Shown: positions 16,765-29,643 of the stretch, piece after piece
How the letters are laid out: each line of letters opens with the position of its first letter
Position numbering within the stretch: the stretch's first letter is position 1
Assembly (NCBI RefSeq): GCF_019511525.1
Contig: NZ_JAEUAT010000008.1
Location: 186,001-250,000, forward strand
Direction of reading: 5' to 3'
DNA: 64,000 nucleotides
Origin: Rhizobium cauense
GTDB taxonomy: Bacteria > Pseudomonadota > Alphaproteobacteria > Rhizobiales > Rhizobiaceae
Translations under genes and position numbers: made by a program
Notes under the pieces: generated by a model
The model's database searches: none
What the model was told of the DNA's origin: nothing
Seen by the model: the letters and a program-made list of their open reading frames with translations, nothing else

Positions 16765-17838
16765 TCATAAGGCCGTGTAGACTTCGCCAAGTCGCCGGGC
16801 TTCGCCTTCGATGCTGAAGGCGCTCATCGCATGGCTCCTCGCGCGGGCTGATGCCTCATGGCGGCGGGCGTCGTCATCCATGAAAAGGGCGGCTGCCTGT
16901 ACCATCTCATCGAGGTCGTCACGCGGGATGATTATGCCGGTTTCCTGGTCACCGGTGAGCAGCAATTCAGGAAAGGCTCCAACGTCCGTCGCGACAACGG
17001 GAACGGCGGTTGCCATCGCTTCGAGCGGCGTCAGGCCGAAGCCTTCCCAGCGCTGCGGCGCGACAAAAAGGTCGAGCGCTCGATACCAATCGTTGATGTT
17101 GGTGTGCTCGCCGACGAAAACTATGCGATCGGTCAAACCTGCAGAGGCAACGCGTGCCTTAAGCTCGCTTTCGAACTCGACGTGCTGGGCCGTGGCGCGT
17201 CCGGCAATGATCGCAATCCAATCCGGTCTATCGGGAAGCAGACGGATCATGGCGTCGACGAAAAGGTCGGTGCCTTTCTGATGGCGAACGCGACCGAAGC
17301 AGCCGGCGATCTTCTTTGTCTCGTCGAGGCCAAGCGTTCGCTTGGACGCTGCTTTGTCAGCAGCCGGCGAGAAGCGGGTCGTGTCGATGCCGTGCAGCAC
17401 CACTGTGCTCGGTACTTCAAGGTAGTTCGCGGTCTTGCCGCTGGTTGCGATGACCGCGTCCATCTTTGAAATCAGCCATTTCGTCCAGCCGGTGTGGCGG
17501 CGTTGGGAGGCTGAGGTGAAGACGATCTTCAGAGGCATGCGCAGGACATCGCGCATCAGGATGGCCGGCAGCATCTCGATATTGCGCCGGGCGTGCCAGA
17601 TGCGAAAGCGCTTGCCGCGCGGAGCATGCCACAGCTTCGGCAAATCACGAAAATGGATATGCGGCAAGGATGCCGGAAGGCCCGGTCCAAGGGCGGCGAT
17701 CTTCTCGCCGAGCGCGCGCTGGACCGGGATCAGCTGAATGATGGTGGAGGTGACGCCGGAGAGCCGCTTCTTGAAGTTCGGCGCAATAATCTCGACGTCA
17801 CTGATATTGACGATAGCCGGTTGGCCGCGACCGTCCAC
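16765..17838 (-). CDS. lpsB: LPS core mannosyltransferase LpsB/LpcC
   Basis: A 357-residue GT4 glycosyltransferase matching LpsB of Sinorhizobium and LpcC of R. leguminosarum, which add mannose to Kdo in the inner core. Motifs: KKRLSGVTSTIIQLIPVQ near the N-terminus, GCFGRVRHQKGTDLFVDAM for the donor domain, and RWEGFGLTPLEAMATAVP with the EX7E pair. GTG start at 17838, only seven bases after the greA stop; an in-frame stop just upstream forbids an earlier start. The greA-lpsB pairing is kept in rhizobia. Loss of such enzymes truncates the core and disturbs symbiosis in studied species. Confidence 0.88.
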   Translation of the reverse strand: MDGRGQPAIVNISDVEIIAPNFKKRLSGVTSTIIQLIPVQRALGEKIAALGPGLPASLPHIHFRDLPKLWHAPRGKRFRIWHARRNIEMLPAILMRDVLRMPLKIVFTSASQRRHTGWTKWLISKMDAVIATSGKTANYLEVPSTVVLHGIDTTRFSPAADKAASKRTLGLDETKKIAGCFGRVRHQKGTDLFVDAMIRLLPDRPDWIAIIAGRATAQHVEFESELKARVASAGLTDRIVFVGEHTNINDWYRALDLFVAPQRWEGFGLTPLEAMATAVPVVATDVGAFPELLLTGDQETGIIIPRDDLDEMVQAAALFMDDDARRHEASARARSHAMSAFSIEGEARRLGEVYTAL

Positions 17839-17845
17839 GGATCAA

Positions 17846-18322
17846 TCAGCCCCAGGTGATGGCGAGCACTTCGTAGGCCTTGGAGCCGCCGGGCGCGTTG
17901 ACCTCGATCGAGTCGCCAACTTCCTTGCCGATCAGCGCACGGGCGATCGGGGAGGATATGGAGATGCGGCCTGCTTTCACGTCGGCTTCCTGATCGCCAA
18001 CGATCTGGTAAGTCTTTTCTTCCTCGGTGTCCTCGTCAACGAGCTTCACCTTGGCGCCGAACTTGATCGTGCTGCCGGACATCTTCGAGAGGTCGATGAC
18101 TTCGGCGCGCGCAGTCAGGTCTTCGAGCTCGCTGATACGGCCTTCGTTGTGGCTCTGGGCTTCCTTGGCAGCATGGTACTCGGCGTTTTCCGAGAGGTCA
18201 CCATGCGCACGAGCTTCAGCGATTGCTTCGATGATCCGGGGACGCTCCTCCTGCTGACGCCAGCGCAGTTCTTCCTGCAGCTTGACGAAACCACCCTGCG
18301 TCATCGGTACCTTATCAACCAT
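17846..18322 (-). CDS. greA: Transcription elongation factor GreA
   Basis: 158 residues, the exact family length. The N-terminal coiled coil (about 8-75) includes the [16 protein letters not shown] tip with the acidic pair that reaches the polymerase active site. The C-terminal FKBP-like domain (80-158) has [27 protein letters not shown] and ends [13 protein letters not shown]. GreA stimulates cleavage of backtracked RNA by RNA polymerase. The ATG at 18322 has GAAGGA upstream; an in-frame start at 18409 is rejected by length. lpsB follows directly. Confidence 0.96.
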   Translation of the reverse strand: MVDKVPMTQGGFVKLQEELRWRQQEERPRIIEAIAEARAHGDLSENAEYHAAKEAQSHNEGRISELEDLTARAEVIDLSKMSGSTIKFGAKVKLVDEDTEEEKTYQIVGDQEADVKAGRISISSPIARALIGKEVGDSIEVNAPGGSKAYEVLAITWG

Positions 18323-18544
18323 TTTTTTGTCCTTCACTCCCTGTATCCGCTTAGCCTCGGACACAAAAGAAAACAGGTCCCGAAGGGGAACTTCGGAACC
18401 GTGCAACAATCCTAGCTATTCCGCTTATAGCAGATCGCCACCGCTGATTTCCATAAAATTCGTATCGCCGGTCAGAGGCCGGTCGGCGCGATCGCAAACC
18501 GGCCTCCATTGACTTTTGTGACCAGAACATATAGTGAACAAAAG

Positions 18545-19777
18545 ATGAGGAAGTCTCTAAAAGAACGACTGGCAATTCTCTCCGATGCCGCAAAGTACGA
18601 CGCATCCTGCGCATCGAGCGGAACAGCAAAGCGCGATTCGGCGAATGGTGGCGGCCTCGGCTCCACCGAAGGATCCGGCATCTGTCATGCCTATGCGCCC
18701 GATGGACGGTGCATATCATTGTTGAAGATCCTGCTGACCAACTTCTGCATTTACGATTGCGCCTATTGCGTCAACCGGTCGTCCAGCAATGTCGAGCGCG
18801 CTCGCTTCACGCCAGAGGAAGTGGTTTGGCTGACATTGGAATTCTATCGTCGCAACTATATCGAGGGGCTGTTCCTGTCGTCGGGTATTATCCGATCCTC
18901 TGACCATACGATGGAACATATGGTTCGTGTGGTTCGGGAGCTGCGCGTCACCCATAACTTCCGCGGCTATATACACTTGAAGTCGATTCCCGAGGCGTCG
19001 GCGCATCTCATCGAAGAAGCAGGCCTTTATGCGGATCGACTTTCGCTGAACATCGAGCTGCCTACGGACAGTGGCATTGCGCGCCTTGCGCCGGAGAAGA
19101 GACCTTCTCATATCCGTCGCTCGATGGGGGATCTACGACTGAAGATAGAAGCGGCGGAGGAGCCGACTCTCCGATCGAAGACGCGCAAGCGCTTCGTGCC
19201 AGCCGGCCAGAGCACACAAATGATTGTCGGCGCTGATGGGGCCAACGATGCCACGATCCTTGGGACCAGTGCGCAGCTCTACGGCAGTTATGGCCTGAAG
19301 AGGGTCTACTATTCAGCCTTCAGCCCCATTCCGGACTCATCGAAAAACCTGCCGTTGATCAAGCCGCCGCTGATGCGGGAGCACCGGCTCTACCAGGCAG
19401 ACTGGCTGTATCGCTTCTACGGTTTCGGGATAGAGGAAATCACCGCGACCCAACCCGGCGGAATGCTGGATCTCAATCTTGATCCCAAGCTTGCCTGGGC
19501 GCTCGGCCATCGCGCCGACTTTCCGGTGGACGTCAACAAGGCAGAGCGTGAACGACTGCTGCGCGTGCCGGGGCTCGGAACCAAAACGGTGAAGGCAATC
19601 CTTTCGGCCCGGCGCTTCCGGAGCTTGCGTTTGGATGACCTGTCCAGGCTCGGTGTCTCGATCAAGAAGGTCCAGGCTTTTGTGACGGCGGAGGGATGGA
19701 CGCCGCGTCGATTAGCCGACCGAGCGGATTTGAGCGCGATGTTCGAGCCACCGCCCGAGCAACTGATGCTGCTGTGA
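18545..19777 (+). CDS. Putative DNA modification/repair radical-SAM protein
   Basis: A 410-residue radical-SAM protein of the group annotated as putative DNA modification/repair. The cluster motif C68-x3-C72-x2-C75 (NFCIYDCAYCVNR) is preceded by an N-terminal segment with KYDASCASSG. Near the C-terminus a helix-hairpin-helix pair (RVPGLGTKTVKAIL, then LGVSIKKVQAFV) suggests DNA contact. The ATG at 18545 fits family starts; a TTG at 18509 is less likely. The end overlaps the next gene by one base (TGATG). The pair is a known conserved partnership; its reaction is not known. It could repair or process modified or uracil-containing DNA. Confidence 0.88.
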   Translation: MRKSLKERLAILSDAAKYDASCASSGTAKRDSANGGGLGSTEGSGICHAYAPDGRCISLLKILLTNFCIYDCAYCVNRSSSNVERARFTPEEVVWLTLEFYRRNYIEGLFLSSGIIRSSDHTMEHMVRVVRELRVTHNFRGYIHLKSIPEASAHLIEEAGLYADRLSLNIELPTDSGIARLAPEKRPSHIRRSMGDLRLKIEAAEEPTLRSKTRKRFVPAGQSTQMIVGADGANDATILGTSAQLYGSYGLKRVYYSAFSPIPDSSKNLPLIKPPLMREHRLYQADWLYRFYGFGIEEITATQPGGMLDLNLDPKLAWALGHRADFPVDVNKAERERLLRVPGLGTKTVKAILSARRFRSLRLDDLSRLGVSIKKVQAFVTAEGWTPRRLADRADLSAMFEPPPEQLMLL

Positions 19778-21237
19778 TGCGCCGCGTGCTTTTGAAGGGC
19801 AGGGGCGATCTTGACGAATGGCGGGATGCTGCCCGTGCGCTTGCGTGCGCCGGGATCTCTCCGGAGGACATAGAGTGGTGTGAAGAGGGAGGCGAGAAAC
19901 AGCTCTTCTGGGAGCACGACGTGTTGCCACCGCAACCCGCCTCGACCAGCCGGCCGATGACCGTGCCGCCGGCGTTTGTCGAGCTTGCCGCAGCGGTGGT
20001 TTGCCATACGGATCCGGCCCGGTTCTCGCTTCTCTATCGGCTGTTGTGGCGACTTCAGGCCGATAAGCATCTGCTCGATGTCGCTTCCGACGGGGATGTC
20101 TCGGTTGCGCGATTGATGGAAAAGAGCGTTCGCCGTGACGCCCACAAGATGACGGCTTTCCTTCGTTTCAAGGAGGTCGGATCCGGAATTTCCATAAACG
20201 GCCGGCGGAAGTTTCTCGCCTGGTTCGAACCCGATCACCACATCGTCGTGCGCAAGGCGCCATTCTTTCAGCGCCGGTTCAACGACATGGATTGGGTGAT
20301 CCTTACGCCGAAAGGTTCGGCGAGCTGGGATGGTGTAAAGCTGACGGTCAGCCACGAGCCCTGCACCAAGCCTGATCTCTCCGATCCCGCCGACGAACTC
20401 TGGCGGACGTATTTTGCCAATATTTTCAACCCTGCGCGTCTGAAGGTGAAGGCGATGCAGGCGGAAATGCCGAAGAAATATTGGAAGAATATGCCCGAGG
20501 CGGAGCTAATTCCTGACCTTATCGCCAATGCTGAGCAGCGGGTGCTTGCGATGGCCAGGCGCGAGGCAACGGTGCCTCCCGCCTTCCATGGAAGGCTTAA
20601 GGCGGCTGCTCAGAACCTGCCAAGCGCGCCATCGGCTGTGGCGGGGACATGGGAAGCGCTTCGCGAACAGGCTGCGGCCTGCAGTCGATGCCCGCTGCAT
20701 GCCAAGGCAACGCAGACGGTTTTCGGGGAGGGGCCGCAGGATGCGGAAATCATGTTTGTCGGCGAGCAGCCAGGAGACCAGGAGGACCTCGCGGGACGTC
20801 CCTTTGTTGGACCCGCGGGAAGAGTTTTCGATGAGGCACTGTCAGCGGCGGGCATGGATCGCGCGCGGCTCTATGTCACCAATGCCGTCAAGCACTTTAA
20901 ATATGAGCCACGCGGGAAGCGACGCATCCATCAGAGGCCAAGCCGAGGCGAGGTTGAGCACTGCCGCTGGTGGCTCGACCGGGAGCTGGAGCAAGTCAAG
21001 CCGAAGCTGGTGGTCGCAATGGGGGCAACGGCATTGTTTGCGCTCACAGGTTTGCAGCAGAAGTTAGAGGAGATACGGGGCGAATTCATAGAACTTGAGG
21101 GCGGCCGGCGGCTGTTCGTGACCGTTCATCCCTCCTATCTGCTGCGGCTGCCTGATGGAGACATGCGCCGGAAGGAGGTTGAACGCTTCCGCCGGGATAT
21201 TGCCCGCATAGGCGCGGAATTGGCATCTTCGGGTTGA
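19777..21237 (+). CDS. udgX: Fused DUF4130-UdgX uracil-DNA-binding protein
   Basis: A 486-residue fusion. Residues 1-260 are a DUF4130 domain, the partner of the upstream radical-SAM protein. Residues about 290-486 are a UdgX-type uracil-DNA glycosylase. GEQPGDQEDLAGRPFVGPAG (329-348) is the active-site loop, HPSYLLR (451-457) the second motif, and KRRIH (381-385) the UdgX signature loop. In mycobacterial UdgX the equivalent His bonds covalently to the sugar after uracil release, so H385 is predicted to trap DNA. Cluster ligands appear to be C302, C305 and C396, with H373 (NAVKHFK) where other family-4 enzymes have Cys. Translation is coupled to the upstream gene. Confidence 0.9.
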   Translation: MRRVLLKGRGDLDEWRDAARALACAGISPEDIEWCEEGGEKQLFWEHDVLPPQPASTSRPMTVPPAFVELAAAVVCHTDPARFSLLYRLLWRLQADKHLLDVASDGDVSVARLMEKSVRRDAHKMTAFLRFKEVGSGISINGRRKFLAWFEPDHHIVVRKAPFFQRRFNDMDWVILTPKGSASWDGVKLTVSHEPCTKPDLSDPADELWRTYFANIFNPARLKVKAMQAEMPKKYWKNMPEAELIPDLIANAEQRVLAMARREATVPPAFHGRLKAAAQNLPSAPSAVAGTWEALREQAAACSRCPLHAKATQTVFGEGPQDAEIMFVGEQPGDQEDLAGRPFVGPAGRVFDEALSAAGMDRARLYVTNAVKHFKYEPRGKRRIHQRPSRGEVEHCRWWLDRELEQVKPKLVVAMGATALFALTGLQQKLEEIRGEFIELEGGRRLFVTVHPSYLLRLPDGDMRRKEVERFRRDIARIGAELASSG

Positions 21238-21297
21238 AACTGTAAGCTGATATGATCGTTAGGGTCGGTGGCGGGCTGTTTGGCGCAGGAGGGGAAG

Positions 21298-22329
21298 ATG
21301 GCCGACAACTACATCATCAGTGCCAGGAAGCGGTCAGGCGATGCGTTGATCGCGGAGCCTGGACCGATCAAGTTCTTAAAGGTGCCTGCCATGCTCGACA
21401 GTTACGATGCGCGCCAGGCGGTTTCGAGTGCGAAGGACTGGGTCGCCGAGGTGCAGGGGCTGGCGGATGGCGATGAGAACCCGAATTCGATCGGTCCGCG
21501 CGGCGATGTGCTGATCTTCGTGCATGGCTACAATAACGACATTCCGACAGTTCTGAAGCGCATCAGGCAGCTCCGCGCCGACATGCGAGCGGAAGGCTGG
21601 CACGGCGAGATCGTTGCCTTCGACTGGCCGAGCGACAACCAGACACTCAACTATCTCGAGGACCGATCGGATGCCGCTGCGGTCGCAAGCGAGCTTGTGA
21701 CGAAGGGGATTCGTCTCCTGAAGCAGAGCCAACAGGCCGGTTGTGAAACCAATGTGCACCTGCTCGGTCATTCCACCGGCTGCTACGTGATCATGGATGC
21801 CTTTGCTCAGTCGGACAAGCAGGGCGATCTTTTCAAGGCAGACTGGCGCATCGGCCAGGTGGCTTTCATCGGCGGCGATGTCTCCACAACCAGCCTGTCT
21901 CTTGCGAGTGACTGGAATCAGCCGATGTTCCGCCGGATCATGCGGCTCACCAACTACTCGAACCCTTTCGACTCGGTCCTTGCCGTCTCAAACGCGAAGA
22001 GGCTTGGTGTTGCCCCGCGCGTCGGTCGTGTGGGACTGCCTGCGGACATCAACGCCAAAGCGGTGGACGTCAATTGCGGCGAATACTTCAAGACGGTCAA
22101 TCCGGCCTCGCAGCCGCAGATTGGTTCGTGGACCCACTCATGGCACATCGGCAATCGGGTTTTCGCCCGCGATCTGGCCATGACGCTCGAAGGCGCGATA
22201 GATCGTCACGCCATTCCGACGCGCCGTGAAGAAGGCGGAAAGCTCACTTTGCAGGATCGACCGCGACCCGCATTTCAGGATGCCTGGAACGTCAAGGCGG
22301 ACGCACAGGATGCGAGAGCGCGAATCTAG
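21298..22329 (+). CDS. Alpha/beta hydrolase, DUF900 family
   Basis: A 343-residue hydrolase of the DUF900 group. DVLIFVHGYNNDI supplies the HGYN motif after the first core strand, and VHLLGHSTGCYVIMDAF the nucleophile elbow with Ser in GHSTG. A late His (SWTHSWHIGN) may complete the triad. No signal peptide is visible. The ATG at 21298 has AGGAGGGGAAG directly upstream and is preferred over the ATG at 21268. It follows the udgX gene by 60 bases on the same strand and converges on carB. Substrate unknown. Confidence 0.8.
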   Translation: MADNYIISARKRSGDALIAEPGPIKFLKVPAMLDSYDARQAVSSAKDWVAEVQGLADGDENPNSIGPRGDVLIFVHGYNNDIPTVLKRIRQLRADMRAEGWHGEIVAFDWPSDNQTLNYLEDRSDAAAVASELVTKGIRLLKQSQQAGCETNVHLLGHSTGCYVIMDAFAQSDKQGDLFKADWRIGQVAFIGGDVSTTSLSLASDWNQPMFRRIMRLTNYSNPFDSVLAVSNAKRLGVAPRVGRVGLPADINAKAVDVNCGEYFKTVNPASQPQIGSWTHSWHIGNRVFARDLAMTLEGAIDRHAIPTRREEGGKLTLQDRPRPAFQDAWNVKADAQDARARI

Positions 22330-22344
22330 CGGTTCTGCCTGTTC

Positions 22345-22375
22345 GAAAAAGAAAGGCCGGCGCGATGGCCGGCCC
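22345..22375 (-). terminator. Terminator of carB
   Basis: Arms GGCCGGC and GCCGGCC with a six-base loop, then TTTCTTTTTC on the minus strand, just after the carB stop codon. Confidence 0.85.
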
Positions 22376-22381
22376 TTCCTA

Positions 22382-25867
<3,486 letters not shown>

Positions 25868-26039
25868 GGGCTTTTTTCCGTTTCCTAGCTGCGCAGAAAG
25901 CCGGCCAGGGTGGGAGGCACCGGCCGGGTCGCGCGTATGATGGTCTTTTCAGGCTAGAAGCGGCTTATAGGCAAATGTATTTGTAAACGGAACCCCATAA
26001 ATTGCGGAATCGACAGGAATTGGCAGCTCCTGCCAGAGC

Positions 26040-27068
26040 CTAGTCGATGCTCGGCATGACAAGCGCCCTGATCTCGCCTTTTCGGGCGGGATTTGAGATT
26101 GCTTCGACGGCCTCCGCAAGGCCAATCCGACGGGAGATCAGCGGCTCGACCTTGATGATGCCCGAGGCGACGAGATCGGCGGCGCGCTGGTGGGTGAATG
26201 GGTTGATGAACGAGCTTAGCAGCTTGATCTCACGGAAGAGGAGATCGAACGGCTCGATTGCGACCTTCACGCCCTGCGGCATGACTCCAAGGATCACGAC
26301 CGTGCCGCCGCGACGCGCGAGACTTGCTGACTGCTCGATCGTCTCGGCAACGCCGGCGCATTCGATCACGACGTCTGCGCCACCGGGAAGCATGCCGTCT
26401 GCCGCCGTGAGGCGCGCGACGATGTCCGCTGTCGAAGGGTCTGCGCTGGCGGTTGCTCCAAGCTTCTCGGCGAGTGCACGCTTCTCCTCGCTGCGGGTTA
26501 AGAGAACGACGTTGGTTGCTCCCGCCAGCCGGGCTAACTGGACGACGAGCAACCCGATCACTCCGCCGCCAAGTACGACAACCGATGAGCCCGTCCGGAT
26601 TTCAGCAAGGTCTACTCCGTGGATGCAGCAGGCGAGGGGTTCGCAAAAAGCTCCATGGAGTGGATCCAACGCAGACGGCAGTTCGAAAGCCTGCTGCTGC
26701 GGGATGCAGACATACTCGGCAAAGCCACCGTCGCGATGAATGCCGATCGCCTGGAGGTTATGGCATAGATTGACGCGTCCGCGCTGGCATTCAGGGCAGT
26801 GGCCGCAGGCTATGTTGGGGTCACCGGTAACGCGCATACCTGCGCGAAAGCCGCTCACACCTTCGCCCACTCTTTCGATGATGCCTGTAAATTCGTGGCC
26901 GAGGGTAACGGGTGGCTTTGAAGGAAACTCGCCCAGGAACAGGTGGCGGTCGGTGCCGCAGATACCGCAGGCGTCCACGCGGACAAGCAACTCGCCGATA
27001 TCAGGTTCGGGCTGTTCTACCTCGCGCAGGGCCAGCTTTCCCGTCGCTTCGAGCCGCACTGCCTTCAT
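26040..27068 (-). CDS. Zinc-dependent alcohol/polyol dehydrogenase
   Basis: A 342-residue medium-chain dehydrogenase. Catalytic zinc: ACGICGTDRH and GHEFTG; structural zinc: four cysteines in ACGHCPECQRGRVNLC. The NAD site is VVVLGGGVIGLLVVQLA. The subgroup resembles threonine/sorbitol/galactitol dehydrogenases; the substrate is unknown. The ATG at 27068 has GAGGAGAGG upstream; the in-frame extension to 27278 lacks protein-like sequence and would run into the divergent gene. No sugar transporter or kinase lies nearby to hint at a pathway. Confidence 0.87.
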   Translation of the reverse strand: MKAVRLEATGKLALREVEQPEPDIGELLVRVDACGICGTDRHLFLGEFPSKPPVTLGHEFTGIIERVGEGVSGFRAGMRVTGDPNIACGHCPECQRGRVNLCHNLQAIGIHRDGGFAEYVCIPQQQAFELPSALDPLHGAFCEPLACCIHGVDLAEIRTGSSVVVLGGGVIGLLVVQLARLAGATNVVLLTRSEEKRALAEKLGATASADPSTADIVARLTAADGMLPGGADVVIECAGVAETIEQSASLARRGGTVVILGVMPQGVKVAIEPFDLLFREIKLLSSFINPFTHQRAADLVASGIIKVEPLISRRIGLAEAVEAISNPARKGEIRALVMPSID

Positions 27069-27270
27069 GGTTTGCCTCTCCTCCTCAGACCTCATCATAG
27101 ATGAGGGGACCGATTGCTTGTGTGTCGTCAAGGTGCCGGTGTTGGAAGTATTCGCTCTTTGGCTGACACTTTTAAGGTGGGATGCTTCGCAAAAATTAAC
27201 AACTGCTGTGCTTTCTATTAGGCATCGCAGACCACTGGGCGGTTTGCCTGCTGGACGTTTTGAGTCAACG

Positions 27271-28383
27271 ATGGGCAATCGCGACGAAAGATCTATAAAT
27301 CTGCGAGGTTGGATTTTCGAGTTGCTGTTGCATGTCCGTGCGCGATTAAGGGCGGACTGCTGGCTCTATTTGGCAATTGCGATTTATTCCGTGATTGGTA
27401 TCGCGTTGCTGGGGACGTATGGGCACGCCGAGATGGCGTCGTTCGGGAAGTACCTCGAGCAATGGACTTATCTGTTCCTGTTTTTCATGCCTCTCATGGC
27501 AGTTATTTTCGACTACGCATGGGTTTTGCTTCGCTTTAACGGAAAGCAATCGCTAGCTAAACGAAGGACATTCTCACCTCACAGGTTGGCTCATCTTTTT
27601 TCGGGCATGTTGCTGCTGATGGCGTTGATGATCTTTCAGGGCATGTTCACGTCAATCAAGAATCTGCTTCCGCTGATGCGAGGCGGCTTTCTATACGACG
27701 AATGGCTCGCAAGGATTGATGCGCTGCTCGCTTTTGGCTTCGATCCTTGGAAGATCCTCGTGCCGATTGCCAGACATGATGTAATCGTCAAGATTGTGGA
27801 CTGGAATTACAGCGTTTTATGGTTCGTGGTTTGCTTCGGAACGCTTTTCTACGTAGCGACCTCGCCGCGGGCTGCACCAGTGCGCGTCCGCTATGTCGGC
27901 ATGTTCATGTTCGTTTGGGTCGTCTGTGGAAACATTTTTGCCGGCATCTTTATATCTGCTGGACCGGTCTTTTACGGCGCGGTAACCGGTGACAGCCAGC
28001 GTTTTGCAGAACTGTTGGATTTCCTGGCATCACCCGACGGTCCCACCACGGCGAATATGATTCAGCGTTACCTATGGTCGCTTCACGAGCACGGTGGGGC
28101 CGGGCTTGGCTCAGGCGTCTCGGCGTTCCCGAGCGTACATGTGGGGTTGATTGCTTTGAATGCATTTTTCGCGGCAGAGGTCTCGCGCAGGCTGGGTATT
28201 ATCGCCTTTGGTTACACAGCACTTGTGATGGCGAGTTCCGTTTTTCTAGGTTGGCACTACTTGATTGATGGCTACGCGTCCCTGCTTGTCGTTGGGTTGG
28301 GTCATTTTGCTCTCAAGGCGCTGATGAATCGCGAAACGAGATCGGCCGCGGACACTCAACAGGTTGCGGCCGCTGCCGCTTGA
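27271..28383 (+). CDS. PAP2-family membrane phosphatase/phosphotransferase
   Basis: A 370-residue polytopic membrane protein with about seven hydrophobic helices. The lipid-phosphatase signature is split as SAFPSVHVG (about 287-295) and GWHYLIDGYAS, giving the two catalytic His and an Asp. The layout is closest to the PAP2_3 (inositolphosphotransferase-like) group, which acts on membrane lipids. The ATG at 27271 starts a cytoplasmic tail; a longer frame from 26740 is antisense to the dehydrogenase and is rejected. Codon use is less G+C-rich than in the neighbours, with many T- and A-ending codons, which may point to recent acquisition. Confidence 0.83.
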   Translation: MGNRDERSINLRGWIFELLLHVRARLRADCWLYLAIAIYSVIGIALLGTYGHAEMASFGKYLEQWTYLFLFFMPLMAVIFDYAWVLLRFNGKQSLAKRRTFSPHRLAHLFSGMLLLMALMIFQGMFTSIKNLLPLMRGGFLYDEWLARIDALLAFGFDPWKILVPIARHDVIVKIVDWNYSVLWFVVCFGTLFYVATSPRAAPVRVRYVGMFMFVWVVCGNIFAGIFISAGPVFYGAVTGDSQRFAELLDFLASPDGPTTANMIQRYLWSLHEHGGAGLGSGVSAFPSVHVGLIALNAFFAAEVSRRLGIIAFGYTALVMASSVFLGWHYLIDGYASLLVVGLGHFALKALMNRETRSAADTQQVAAAAA

Positions 28384-28485
28384 TTGACTGGCTCGGGGGC
28401 TGGTTTTCAGTCCCTTGGTAGCTGGAATTTCCCCATCGTCGAGATATATACATACCGACCGAAGGTTTAGCCTGGGGGAACCGTC

Positions 28486-29403
28486 ATGGAGTGGAAAGGC
28501 CGGCGTCAGTCCGACAATATCGAGGATCGTCGTGGCGATCCTTCCATGGGCGGACTGGGTAGAGGAGGAGGCTTCAGTTTTCCGTCCGGCGGCGGCATGG
28601 GCCGGCGCGGTGGCGGCTTGAGCATTGGCACCATCATCTTCCTGGTCGTCATCTATCTGATCCTCAAGGCCATGGGCATCGATCTGCTGCAGATCATGGA
28701 TGGCGGCACGACGACAGGTGGACCTGGTTACGAGCAGAGCGAATCGGGGGGTCAGGCACCCGCCAACGATGAAATGACGGCATTCGTACGCACCGTGCTT
28801 GCCGAGACAGAGGACACCTGGAACGGGATCTTCCAGTCTCAGGGCCGTACTTACGAGGAGCCGCGCCTCGTTCTCTTTTCCGGACAGACGCAGTCGGCCT
28901 GCGGCTTTGCCTCTGCGGCGACCGGGCCGTTCTATTGCCCGAGCGACCACAAGGTCTATCTCGACACGGCCTTCTTCAACCAGCTCAGCCGCCAGTTCGG
29001 CGCCTCCGGCGATTTCGCGGAAGCCTATGTCGTTGCGCATGAGGTCGGCCATCACGTCCAAAATCTGCTCGGCATCCTGCCGAAGTTCAACCAGGCGCGT
29101 CAGCGGATGAGCGAGGCGGACGCGAACAAGATGTCGGTCCGCGTCGAACTGCAGGCAGACTGCTTCGCCGGCATCTGGGGCAGGTTCACCGAGCAGAAGG
29201 GCATTCTGGAAGCGGGCGATCTTGAGGAGGCGTTGAACGCCGCCCAGCAGATCGGCGACGACACGCTTCAGAAGCGCAGCCAAGGCTACGTCGTGCCGGA
29301 GAGCTTCAACCATGGTACGTCGGAGCAGCGCGCTCGTTGGTTCAAGCGCGGCTTCGACAGCGGCCAGTTGTCCGCCTGCGATACGTTCTCAGGACCGATA
29401 TGA
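28486..29403 (+). CDS. Neutral zinc metallopeptidase (YpfJ family)
   Basis: A 305-residue membrane-anchored metallopeptidase. A Gly/Arg-rich cytoplasmic N-terminus (1-44) precedes one helix (47-62), then a peptidase domain with the zinc motif HEVGHH (185-190) and ELQADCFAGIWG supplying the third ligand region. CGFASAATGPFYCP (139-152) contributes a conserved cysteine pair. Members are widespread; the substrate is not known. The ATG at 28486 follows GGGGGAACC. It is transcribed alone. Confidence 0.87.
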   Translation: MEWKGRRQSDNIEDRRGDPSMGGLGRGGGFSFPSGGGMGRRGGGLSIGTIIFLVVIYLILKAMGIDLLQIMDGGTTTGGPGYEQSESGGQAPANDEMTAFVRTVLAETEDTWNGIFQSQGRTYEEPRLVLFSGQTQSACGFASAATGPFYCPSDHKVYLDTAFFNQLSRQFGASGDFAEAYVVAHEVGHHVQNLLGILPKFNQARQRMSEADANKMSVRVELQADCFAGIWGRFTEQKGILEAGDLEEALNAAQQIGDDTLQKRSQGYVVPESFNHGTSEQRARWFKRGFDSGQLSACDTFSGPI

Positions 29404-29643
29404 TCGGAAACACCCGCTTCTGAGCCGGGTCTCTCACCCGGCCTTCGCCGACCTTGTCAAACGCAAGCCGCGCAGGGGCAGCACTGGTCTGCCTTTGTTC
29501 CGGTTCTTCATCAAGATAAGTCGTGGGCCTATCAAAAGATTTGAAATGTTCACGTATTGTTTCGCTATTATGCGTGAGTTATGTAACTAGGCTGGCGACG
29601 AGATCGTCTTCTCAGAACAAACAACGCCCTGCAGAGATGTCTC

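Noticed and set aside
26740..27270. Upstream in-frame extension of the PAP2 gene
   Set aside because: It runs antisense through the zinc dehydrogenase gene; the ATG at 27271 gives a normal membrane protein.
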